This document shows, one piece after another, positions 57,258-64,000 of a stretch of 64,000 bases of DNA. Location of the stretch: positions 1,798,001 through 1,862,000 of the forward strand of contig JAMCAN010000001.1 of the NCBI GenBank assembly GCA_023715185.1, read 5' to 3'. The notes below the pieces were generated by a model, which had not been told where the DNA came from, searched no databases, and was given only the letters and a program-made list of their open reading frames with translations. Origin of the DNA: Planococcus sp. MER TA 32b (GTDB lineage Bacteria > Bacillota > Bacilli > Bacillales_A > Planococcaceae). Position 1 is the first letter of the stretch. Every line of letters begins with the position of its first letter. The position numbers and the translations under genes are program-made.

Positions 57258-58529
57258 TTATGCGGATGTTTTCTCATTATTATCTGCAATGTATTCAGAG
57301 CCATCTTCCAAGATGAGTTTTGGCTGAACTTTATCGGTAATCGTCTCTTTTGTAATGACACATTCAACAATGTCTTCACGTGAAGGCAAGTCGAACATGA
57401 CATCAAGCATGATGTTTTCGATAATCGAGCGAAGACCGCGGGCACCTGTTTTGCGTTCAATCGCAAGTTTCGCGATTTCAACCAGTGCTTCGTCTTCGAA
57501 CGTCAATTCAACGCCATCAAGCTCCATCATTTTCTGGTATTGCTTGATCAAAGCATTTTTCGGTTCAGTCAAGATCTGCACCAATGCTTTTTCATCCAGC
57601 TGTTCAAGGCTTGCCAATACTGGCAGACGGCCGATGAACTCAGGAATCAGACCAAACTTGAGCAAGTCTTCAGGAATCAATTGGCTGAGCAATGATTTGT
57701 CGTCGAGCTCTTCTTTGTTTGGATCCGCACCGAAACCGATGACTTTATTGCCAAGACGGCGTTTGATGATCTGATCTACTCCGTCAAAGGCTCCGCCCAC
57801 GATGAACAGGACATTCGTCGTGTCGATCTGGATGAATTCCTGATGAGGATGCTTGCGTCCGCCTTGCGGTGGAACGCTTGCAGTCGTGCCTTCAAGGATT
57901 TTCAGCAATGCCTGCTGAACGCCTTCACCGGATACATCGCGTGTAATCGACGGGTTCTCGGATTTACGGGCCACTTTATCGATTTCATCGATATAGATGA
58001 TGCCTTTTTCAGCGCGTTCCACATCGTAATCCGCTGCCTGAATCAGTTTCAGCAGGATGTTCTCGACATCTTCACCGACGTAGCCGGCTTCTGTCAGAGA
58101 TGTTGCATCCGCAATTGCGAAAGGAACATTCAGGATACGGGCCAAAGTTTGGGCCAATAAAGTTTTACCGCTTCCTGTTGGTCCGATCAATACGATGTTC
58201 GACTTGGAAAGCTCGACATCATCGATCTTGCTTTGTGAATTGACGCGTTTGTAGTGGTTGTAAACAGCGACGGCAAGCGATTTCTTCGCTTTGTCCTGGC
58301 CGATTACATAGCCGCCGAGGATATCCATGATTTCCTTCGGTTTAGGCACTTCCTTGAATTCCACTGCCTCTTCCGTACCAAGCTCTTCTTCTACGATTTC
58401 CGTACAAAGCTCAATACATTCGTCACAAATATATACACCCGGTCCTGCAACCAGTTTACGAACCTGCTCTTGTGGTTTGCCACAGAATGAACATTTTAGA
58501 TGGTCTTTTTCGTCATTAAATTTGAACAA
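57258..58529 (-). CDS. clpX: ATP-dependent Clp protease ATP-binding subunit ClpX
   Basis: AAA+ unfoldase that feeds ClpP. It is 423 residues long. The N-terminal zinc-binding domain has [14 protein letters not shown] (about 11-42), Walker A is [12 protein letters not shown] near 117, Walker [10 protein letters not shown] near 178, and the ClpP loop is IGFG. The TTG 58529 start gives [16 protein letters not shown], aligning with B. subtilis MFKFNEEKGQLKC, with AGGGGTG 6 bases upstream; GTG 58538 abuts that site. Confidence 0.96.
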   Translation of the reverse strand: MFKFNDEKDHLKCSFCGKPQEQVRKLVAGPGVYICDECIELCTEIVEEELGTEEAVEFKEVPKPKEIMDILGGYVIGQDKAKKSLAVAVYNHYKRVNSQSKIDDVELSKSNIVLIGPTGSGKTLLAQTLARILNVPFAIADATSLTEAGYVGEDVENILLKLIQAADYDVERAEKGIIYIDEIDKVARKSENPSITRDVSGEGVQQALLKILEGTTASVPPQGGRKHPHQEFIQIDTTNVLFIVGGAFDGVDQIIKRRLGNKVIGFGADPNKEELDDKSLLSQLIPEDLLKFGLIPEFIGRLPVLASLEQLDEKALVQILTEPKNALIKQYQKMMELDGVELTFEDEALVEIAKLAIERKTGARGLRSIIENIMLDVMFDLPSREDIVECVITKETITDKVQPKLILEDGSEYIADNNEKTSA

Positions 58530-58554
58530 TGTATTCACCCCTATTCAAGCCATA

Positions 58555-58583
58555 ATCTTACAAGATTCTATAGCATTGAGCAA
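58555..58583 (-). promoter_or_regulatory. Candidate promoter of clpX
   Basis: Minus-strand TTGCTC (58578-58583), a 17-base spacer and TAAGAT (58555-58560). Confidence 0.5.
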
Positions 58584-58645
58584 CTAATTAGATTCATGCA
58601 GCTGCTCGATGCCTATGTGCAATCGATAATGTTCTATGTAGAGAA

Positions 58646-58671
58646 AACAAGGCGCGTCTCCGCGCCTTGTT
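58646..58671 (-). terminator. Terminator of tig
   Basis: Minus-strand AACAAGGCGCG-GAGA-CGCGCCTTGTT followed by TTCTC, 28 bases after the tig stop. Confidence 0.85.
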
Positions 58672-58699
58672 CTTATAAAGACTTATGTGTTATGCAATA

Positions 58700-59983
58700 T
58701 TAGTTGATTTTAGCGTTTTCCACAAGGAATTCAACTGTGTTCTGCATGCGGATATCGTTTTCAAGCATTTCAGTGCCGCCAAGTGCAGCTTTGATCTGCT
58801 CAACGTCCATGTTGAACTGGCCTGACATCTTCTCAAGTTCTTTATCGATATCTTCAGAAGTGACTTCCATGTTTTCAGCTTTTGCAATTGCTTCAAGCGT
58901 CAATGATACACGTACGCGAGTTTCAGCGTCGCCTTTCATCTGCTCGCGAAGAGCCGCTTCGTCCTGTCCGGAGAACTGGAAGTAAAGCTCAAGGTTCATG
59001 CCTTGTTGCGTCAAGCGCTGTTCGAAGTCCTGCATCATGCGGTCCATTTCTGAATCGATCATTGCCTGCGGGATATCGATAGTCGCGTTTTCAGCAGCTT
59101 TTTGCACCAATTCGTCGCGTACAGCCGCATCAGCGTTTGAAGCTTTTTCAGCTGCAGCCGCTTCTTTCATTTTTGTGCGAAGTTCATCAAGGCTTGAAAC
59201 TTCCTCGTCGATTTCCTTAGCGAACTCATCGTTCAACTCTGGAAGCTCTTTTGCTTTCACTTCGTTGACTTTCACTTTGAACGTCGCAGCTTTACCTGCA
59301 AGTTCAGCAGCGTGGTATTCTTCAGGGAATGTTACTTCTACATCTTTCTCTTCGCCTGATTTCACGCCTACCAATTGCTCTTCAAAGCCTGGGATGAATG
59401 AATTCGATCCGATTTCAAGAGAATAGTCGTTTCCTGCTCCGCCTTCAAAAGCTTCGCCATCGACGAATCCTTCGAAATCGATTACTGCAGTATCGCCTTC
59501 AACGATCGCTTCGTCTTCTTTGACAGCAAGTTCAGCGAAACGCTCCTGGTTCTCTTTCAATTTTTCTTCGATTTCTTCGTCAGTCACTTCAGTTTCAGGT
59601 TTTGAAACTTCAAGTCCTTTATATTCACCAAGCTCAACTTCCGGTTTAACCGTCACTTTGGCAGTGAATACAAGCGGCTGGCCTTTTTCGATTGTTTCGA
59701 TATCGATTTCAGGGCGGTCAACTGGGTTGATTCCCGCTTCTTCAACTGCGTTTGCGTAAGCATCCGGCAAGATGAAGTCCAAAGCATCCTGGTAAAGGGA
59801 TTCTACACCAAAACGTTTTTCGAACATTTGGCGCGGCATTTTCCCTTTGCGGAATCCTGGTACGTTGATTTCTTTTACGACTTTCTTGAACGCTTTGTCC
59901 AGTCCGGCATTTACTTCTTCTGCTGGAACTTCAACTGTAAGTGTTCCTGTGTTACCTTCTTGTTTTTCCCATTTTGCTGACAT
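58700..59983 (-). CDS. tig: Trigger factor
   Basis: Ribosome-associated chaperone and prolyl isomerase of 427 residues. The N-terminal ribosome-binding domain has the signature [17 protein letters not shown] (about 43-59), the PPIase domain is near 150-245 ([19 protein letters not shown]), and the C-terminal helical chaperone domain follows. The ATG 59983 start follows GGAGGG by 9 bases; the frame extends 13 codons upstream through that site. A strong promoter precedes it. Confidence 0.97.
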   Translation of the reverse strand: MSAKWEKQEGNTGTLTVEVPAEEVNAGLDKAFKKVVKEINVPGFRKGKMPRQMFEKRFGVESLYQDALDFILPDAYANAVEEAGINPVDRPEIDIETIEKGQPLVFTAKVTVKPEVELGEYKGLEVSKPETEVTDEEIEEKLKENQERFAELAVKEDEAIVEGDTAVIDFEGFVDGEAFEGGAGNDYSLEIGSNSFIPGFEEQLVGVKSGEEKDVEVTFPEEYHAAELAGKAATFKVKVNEVKAKELPELNDEFAKEIDEEVSSLDELRTKMKEAAAAEKASNADAAVRDELVQKAAENATIDIPQAMIDSEMDRMMQDFEQRLTQQGMNLELYFQFSGQDEAALREQMKGDAETRVRVSLTLEAIAKAENMEVTSEDIDKELEKMSGQFNMDVEQIKAALGGTEMLENDIRMQNTVEFLVENAKIN

Positions 59984-60051
59984 ATATAAGCCCTCCAAAC
60001 ATTTTTTACAAAAGTCATTCATACGTTTATACGAATTTTGACAACTTCAAT

Positions 60052-60079
60052 ATTATATCACACATGATACGAGGTTCAA
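60052..60079 (-). promoter_or_regulatory. Sigma-A promoter of tig
   Basis: Minus-strand TTGAAC (60074-60079), a 16-base spacer and TATAAT (60052-60057) with a TGn extension. The -35 box lies 6 bases after the TPR-gene stop. Confidence 0.7.
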
Positions 60080-60085
60080 CTATTT

Positions 60086-61063
60086 CTATCCATTGCGCAT
60101 TTCAAACCACATTTCCGCCTGCATCAGAAGATTCCGCAGGCCTTCATCACTCGTCTCGTCCGCTTCGCCTGTGAACAATAAATCCAGATAGGACATATAG
60201 GCTTCCGCCACTTCTTTTGCGTCATACTCATCCATTAGAAAAGGATAGAACAGATAGACATGCCGTTCAAAAAGTTCATTCGCCATTTCAAGGCGTGTCG
60301 GATCTTTCGCCAATTGCTCGGCGAAAATCGCTTTGATTTCATGGACACGCGCGCTTTCCTGCGGATCTGTAAGGTCTGTGATATTGAACTCGCCGATATA
60401 ATGAAACTTATGTATGTTGACCGCAGCCATTATCTTTTCCTGGTGCATGATGAATAATATGTATGTCTTCGCCAATAGATCAATTTCCGGATGTTCCACG
60501 AGTGCCACCATCTTGTCTTTCAGCGGCTTGAACGATGAGGGCGGCAATTCCATCACTTTGCGTTCCTGCTCATAGGGATTCAATTTCAGGAATATTTCCG
60601 GCGTAAACTGGTCCGCATCGATCTTCTCGATCGATTTCGAAGCGATCCGCTCATTGAGATCCCGCAGCAGATGGAATTGCTCCAAACGCTCTTCCGGCAA
60701 AACCTTTTCATCGATGAGCGCTTCGATTACCCGCTCCGCTTCTTCAAATTCACGCACCTGCATCAATATGCTTATGTATAATTCCATCGTTTCGAGGTAG
60801 TGAATCGGTCCGGCCTTCAATAGTTCACGGCACACTTCAAGCGCTTCCTCATAATCCCCGAGCTCGTATAAGCAATAGGAATAAGCGCCGAGCGCAGCCG
60901 GATGCTCCGGTTCATAGATCAGCACCTGATAAAGCCCGTCCCTCGCTTCTTCGTAGCGCTCCTGCTTCAGCAGGGTCATCCCTTCTTTCAGCAAACGTTC
61001 AATCGTCGTCGGAAACACGACGACATTGCCTTTCCGCTTCAATTCCCTGTATTTTTTACGCAT
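60086..61063 (-). CDS. TPR-repeat protein (YsoA-like)
   Basis: 325 residues. Tetratricopeptide-like helices begin near residue 24 (ERLLKEGMTLLKQERYEEAR, LYELGDYEEALEVCRELL, LMQVREFEEAERVIEALI). After about residue 150 comes a helical region without clear repeats. It is soluble with no signal. Position and design match B. subtilis YsoA upstream of tig, whose function is unknown. ATG 61063 has TGGAGGTG 5 bases upstream. Confidence 0.82.
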   Translation of the reverse strand: MRKKYRELKRKGNVVVFPTTIERLLKEGMTLLKQERYEEARDGLYQVLIYEPEHPAALGAYSYCLYELGDYEEALEVCRELLKAGPIHYLETMELYISILMQVREFEEAERVIEALIDEKVLPEERLEQFHLLRDLNERIASKSIEKIDADQFTPEIFLKLNPYEQERKVMELPPSSFKPLKDKMVALVEHPEIDLLAKTYILFIMHQEKIMAAVNIHKFHYIGEFNITDLTDPQESARVHEIKAIFAEQLAKDPTRLEMANELFERHVYLFYPFLMDEYDAKEVAEAYMSYLDLLFTGEADETSDEGLRNLLMQAEMWFEMRNG

Positions 61064-61210
61064 CTTATCACCTCCATTGCGCAATTATCGTCTATACCCT
61101 AGAACATTGCCTATTTGAAGAAATTTAAACCTTTTCTTTCTATCATCCGCTGCGGCAATCCCGCGTTTATTTTACTATACCACTTACTTTATCAATTTAT
61201 GAATGGAATA

Positions 61211-61243
61211 AAATAAAAAATCCCTTCCCGGGAGGAAGAGATT
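61211..61243 (-). terminator. Terminator of the YdcF-like gene
   Basis: Minus-strand TCTCTTCC-TCCC-GGGAAGGGA followed by TTTTTTATTTT, 10 bases after the stop codon. Confidence 0.8.
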
Positions 61244-61252
61244 GTTCAGCAA

Positions 61253-61858
61253 TTAATCGCCGATAGACAATGAGTAGGCGACGTATGCGCCCACTTCGCG
61301 GAAGAAGAACGGCACGATTGTTGTCAGCGAGTTGTATTCGGAAGTTGTGGTCGGTGAAGTGAACGCTTCAAAGCCGGTATCCTCAGCCATCTGGAGCGCG
61401 CGCTTCATATGCAGCGGGTCACTCACCACCAGAAAATTCGACAGCTCATGCAGTTCGGCGAGTTCAGAAACGTAGCGGAAGTTTTCAATCGTCACCATCG
61501 ACCGGTCTTCTATATAGATATCTTCTTCCGGTATATCATGCGCCAACGCGTAATTTTTCGAAACGACCGCTTCAGCCAGTTCCGAACCATTGGTTTTCCC
61601 GCCGGTGAAGATGATCTTATCGACGTAATCATTTTCATAAAGCCAAATGGAATGGTTGATGCGTTCACGGAGCACAGGCGATGGTTCATCACCCCACACA
61701 GCAGTTCCCAGCACGATGGCGGCATCCGCTTTCACGAGCTCGGAAGTTTGTGCGTATGTCCATATATCATAAGCGGCAGATCCGCTGAATCCAACAAGCA
61801 ATACTAAAGCAGCAAGAAATATTTTAACCGGCAGTCTCGTCAGCAAGTTCCAGTTCAT
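61253..61858 (-). CDS. YdcF-family (DUF218) membrane-anchored protein
   Basis: 201 residues with one N-terminal transmembrane helix (about 12-32). The DUF218 fold follows: DAAIVLGTAVWGDEPSPVL (about 45-63), IIFTGGKTNGSELAEA, EEDIYIEDRSMVTIENFRY and FLVVSDPLHMKRALQMA. Family members such as SanA and ElyC are linked to envelope integrity; the E. coli YdcF protein binds SAM. The ATG 61858 start has only a weak site (AGAAAGTAGG). It is a single gene with its own terminator. Confidence 0.83.
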   Translation of the reverse strand: MNWNLLTRLPVKIFLAALVLLVGFSGSAAYDIWTYAQTSELVKADAAIVLGTAVWGDEPSPVLRERINHSIWLYENDYVDKIIFTGGKTNGSELAEAVVSKNYALAHDIPEEDIYIEDRSMVTIENFRYVSELAELHELSNFLVVSDPLHMKRALQMAEDTGFEAFTSPTTTSEYNSLTTIVPFFFREVGAYVAYSLSIGD

Positions 61859-61982
61859 CCTACTTTCTGTGATTCTTCTATAACCTCAGAACAGTTTAGC
61901 AAATCCGGCTGTTCGAATGGAAGAGTTTGCGAATAAAATCTTTTCATTTTTTTCTGCCGCTTCACAGAATGTCCAAACATAC

Positions 61983-62016
61983 AAAAAACCTTCCAGCCGA
62001 TGACCGGCTGAAAGGC
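61983..62016 (-). terminator. Terminator of tRNA-Arg
   Basis: Minus-strand CCTTTCAGCCG-GTCAT-CGGCTGGAAGG followed by TTTTTTG, 14 bases after the tRNA 3' end. Confidence 0.88.
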
Positions 62017-62029
62017 TTTTCCATAATTA

Positions 62030-62103
<74 letters not shown>

Positions 62104-62174
62104 ATGGCTTTCTGCTCAATGCAACGGAAACTGCGAACAGCTCGTTTTGCATTCTATTTCGAAAGACAATTTTA

Positions 62175-62203
62175 ATTATAGAAATCTTTTATGAAAATGT
62201 CAA
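62175..62203 (-). promoter_or_regulatory. Consensus promoter of tRNA-Arg
   Basis: Minus-strand TTGACA (62198-62203), exactly 17 bases, then TATAAT (62175-62180): both hexamers and the spacing are perfect. The start should be near 62168, about 65 bases before the mature tRNA. Confidence 0.85.
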
Positions 62204-62249
62204 CGCTATTTTAAAAAAACATTTCAAAATCGTTAAAATTGATGGTGGC

Positions 62250-62849
62250 TCAGTTGCCGGACAAGCCGGGCATTGCTTTCCCTAGTTCACGAATAGCATT
62301 TCCGCGATGGGAAACGGATGCTTTTTCAGAAGGTTCCATTTCGGCCATCGTTTTTTCAAGAGCAGGCACGTAAAAGATCGGATCATACCCGAATCCGTTG
62401 TCGCCTTTTCTTTCATTGATGATCAATCCTTCACAGGTCCCTTCAAAAAGGATGGTCTCTTTGCCTGGCGATGCCAATGCCAGAACGCAGCGGAAACGCG
62501 CTGTCTTCTCGTCATCCGGCACCTGGACCATTTTTTGAAGCACTTTATCAATATTGGAACCATCGTTTTTTTCATCGCCGGAATAGCGGGCGGAATAGAC
62601 GCCTGGTTCACCGCCAAGCGCATCGATTTCAAGGCCGCTGTCATCAGCGATTACAGTCACCTGAAGCTCCTGGGCAATCGCCTCCGCTTTCAGAATGGCG
62701 TTCGCCTCGAATGTCTCACCGGTCTCCTCGACATCCATATGCGGAGCCACATCATGCAAAGTCAACACTTTGTAGCCCATCGGTTCCAGCAATTGTTCGA
62801 AATCTTTTGCTTTGCCTTTGTTTTTCGTCGCAATGATTATCTCTTTCAT
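62250..62849 (-). CDS. rdgB: dITP/XTP pyrophosphatase (RdgB/HAM1)
   Basis: Removes deaminated purine nucleotides from the pool. It is 199 residues long. Motifs are [17 protein letters not shown] (about 5-21), [31 protein letters not shown] (66-85), [12 protein letters not shown] near 150 and [10 protein letters not shown]. The ATG 62849 start overlaps the rph stop as ATGA, with GAGGTCGG upstream. Confidence 0.96.
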   Translation of the reverse strand: MKEIIIATKNKGKAKDFEQLLEPMGYKVLTLHDVAPHMDVEETGETFEANAILKAEAIAQELQVTVIADDSGLEIDALGGEPGVYSARYSGDEKNDGSNIDKVLQKMVQVPDDEKTARFRCVLALASPGKETILFEGTCEGLIINERKGDNGFGYDPIFYVPALEKTMAEMEPSEKASVSHRGNAIRELGKAMPGLSGN

Positions 62850-63595
62850 AATTCCGACCTCGTTTCTTCTCCGATCCGGAGTGCGGTTTCACCCAGAATT
62901 TCCTTCTGCTTTTCAATTAATTGACGGATTCCCGCTTCACCGAGATCCAGCATTTCATTTAATTGAGCACGTGTAAACGTGGATTCTTCGCCCGTTCCCT
63001 GCAGCTCGACAAAATGGCCTTTGCCTGTCATAACCAGGTTCATATCAACTTCTGCTGTGGAATCTTCACTGTAATCCAAATCAAGGATGGCGCCATTTTC
63101 ATGTGTGATGCCGACACTTGTCGCAGCCAGGAAATCCGTTACCGGAAAAGCCGTCAGATCAAGTTTGCTGATGGCCATAACCATCGCCACATAAGCTCCC
63201 GTGATAGAAGCTGTCCGCGTGCCGCCGTCTGCCTGGATGACATCGCAGTCAAGCCATATTGTGCGTTCTCCCAGTTTTTCAAGATCCACGACAGCGCGCA
63301 GTGCACGGCCGATCAATCGTTGAATTTCCATCGTCCGCCCGCCGATTTTGCCGGCTGACGCTTCACGGCGATTGCGGCTGCCTGTCGCACGCGGCAGCAT
63401 GGCATACTCAGCTGTGATCCAGCCTTTCCCCTGCCCGCGCAGGAAACCGGGAACTTTTTCTTCTATTGTCGCTGTACATATTACCTTCGTCTGCCCCACC
63501 GTAATCAATACGGATCCTTCCGGATGGATGAGATATTCTGCCTGCATATTGACCGGACGCAATTCATCCGCTTTTCTTTCATCTGTTCTTGTCAT
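62846..63595 (-). CDS. rph: Ribonuclease PH
   Basis: Phosphorolytic 3' exonuclease that trims tRNA precursors. It is 249 residues long: [13 protein letters not shown] at the start, [20 protein letters not shown] (about 62-81, RNA and phosphate site), [18 protein letters not shown] near 125 and the C-terminal EIQGT-type block [15 protein letters not shown] 63595 follows GAGGAGG by 7 bases. In B. subtilis gerM lies between racE and rph; here it is missing. Confidence 0.97.
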   Translation of the reverse strand: MTRTDERKADELRPVNMQAEYLIHPEGSVLITVGQTKVICTATIEEKVPGFLRGQGKGWITAEYAMLPRATGSRNRREASAGKIGGRTMEIQRLIGRALRAVVDLEKLGERTIWLDCDVIQADGGTRTASITGAYVAMVMAISKLDLTAFPVTDFLAATSVGITHENGAILDLDYSEDSTAEVDMNLVMTGKGHFVELQGTGEESTFTRAQLNEMLDLGEAGIRQLIEKQKEILGETALRIGEETRSEL

Positions 63596-63646
63596 GGATA
63601 TCCTCCTCATATTTACTCGATTAGCGTACCATATTTTATTGGGACC

Positions 63647-63677
63647 GACAAAAACCTGACAGCAGCGCCATCAGGTT
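63647..63677 (-). terminator. Terminator of the glutamate racemase gene
   Basis: Minus-strand AACCTGA..TCAGGTT with an 11-base loop and a TTTTTG tail. The stem begins in the last codons of the gene. Confidence 0.8.
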
Positions 63678-64000
63678 TGGGGGAATTTTATTGAGTGGAT
63701 GACCGGTTTTTCAATCTCCAGCCATTTTTTGATGATCGTTTCGAAAATTGATGTGGCGCCTGAAGTGTAGAACCTGTGCACAGGGCGATTGCCGGCTGGA
63801 GCCAGCATGCCCTGAAAACGCAGATGATTTTCCACATCCTTTGCCGTTTCGGAAGCTGATGACAGGACCGTCACAGAGGGTCCGAACTTCTCCTGGATGA
63901 ATTCCTGCAAAAGAGGATAATGGGTACAGCCCAGTATGGCCGTGTCAAAATGCTTGCCGTCCAATTGGCCAAGGGTTTCCCATACCATCTTCCTGGCGAA
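63671..64000 (-). CDS. racE: Glutamate racemase, partial (C-terminal part)
   Basis: The last 109 residues of a frame that enters from the right edge. LGCTHYPLLQEFI contains the second catalytic Cys of glutamate racemase, and VTVLSSASETAKDVENHL is the usual downstream block (Val-Leu-Ser-Ser-Ala instead of the common D-S-A). It supplies D-glutamate for peptidoglycan. The neighbour rph supports the call. The MurI and RacE forms cannot be separated from this part. Confidence 0.92.
   Translation of the reverse strand, partial: FARKMVWETLGQLDGKHFDTAILGCTHYPLLQEFIQEKFGPSVTVLSSASETAKDVENHLRFQGMLAPAGNRPVHRFYTSGATSIFETIIKKWLEIEKPVIHSIKFPQT

Overview
The window reads as chromosome of a Gram-positive member of the Bacillales, most likely Planococcaceae (Planococcus/Planomicrobium type). 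The reasons are the AGGAGG-type ribosome binding sites, frequent TTG and GTG starts, a T-box leader, an Obg-Spo0B-RpmA-Prp-L21 cluster, ComN, and a gene order that follows the Bacillus subtilis racE-to-apt region almost slot for slot. The species call is an inference from gene order and protein style; no 16S or search was available.

Layout. Nearly all genes lie on the minus strand, so transcription runs right to left. Read that way: glutamate racemase (partial), rph-rdgB, tRNA-Arg(UCU), a YdcF-like protein, a TPR protein, tig, clpX, lon-engB, the haem operon hemA-X-C-D-B-L, an AbrB-family membrane protein, valS behind a T-box, folC, a GGDEF protein, a type IV pilus cluster (36.97-26.68 kb), maf-radC-mreBCD-minCD, a NERD-domain gene, rplU-prp-rpmA, spo0B-obg-pheB-pheA, ruvA, ruvB-queA-tgt-yajC, comN, secDF, a LapA-domain gene, recJ-apt, and a partial pectate-lyase-fold gene at the left edge. 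Plus-strand exceptions are niaR (12.1 kb), an AbgT-family transporter and a DUF5658-like membrane protein (24.4-26.6 kb), and two overlapping ATP-grasp genes (40.2-41.8 kb).

How the parts work together. Housekeeping blocks cover protein export (SecDF, YajC), queuosine tRNA modification (Tgt, QueA), Holliday-junction processing (RuvAB), cell shape and division-site placement (MreBCD, MinCD), tetrapyrrole synthesis from glutamyl-tRNA to uroporphyrinogen III (HemAXCDBL), and protein folding and turnover (Tig, ClpX, Lon). The pilus cluster encodes an extension ATPase (PilB), a retraction ATPase (PilT), a platform (PilC), a major pilin, the PilMNO alignment proteins and a prepilin peptidase. Its PilO-like protein ends in a LysM domain. 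Sporulation genes that occupy these intervals in B. subtilis (gerM, lonB, spoVID, spoIIB, spoIVFA/FB, safA, bofC, spoVB) are all absent while spo0B is kept, which suggests descent from a spore former that lost sporulation.

Intergenic DNA is the least ordinary part. Five gaps hold arrays of about five units: four have an exact 21-bp period and one a 20-bp period, and each has its own conserved core. Six gaps hold a modular element of 71-211 bp bounded by inverted ends containing GCAAAACAGC. At least three further structured repeats occur. None is explained by the annotated genes.
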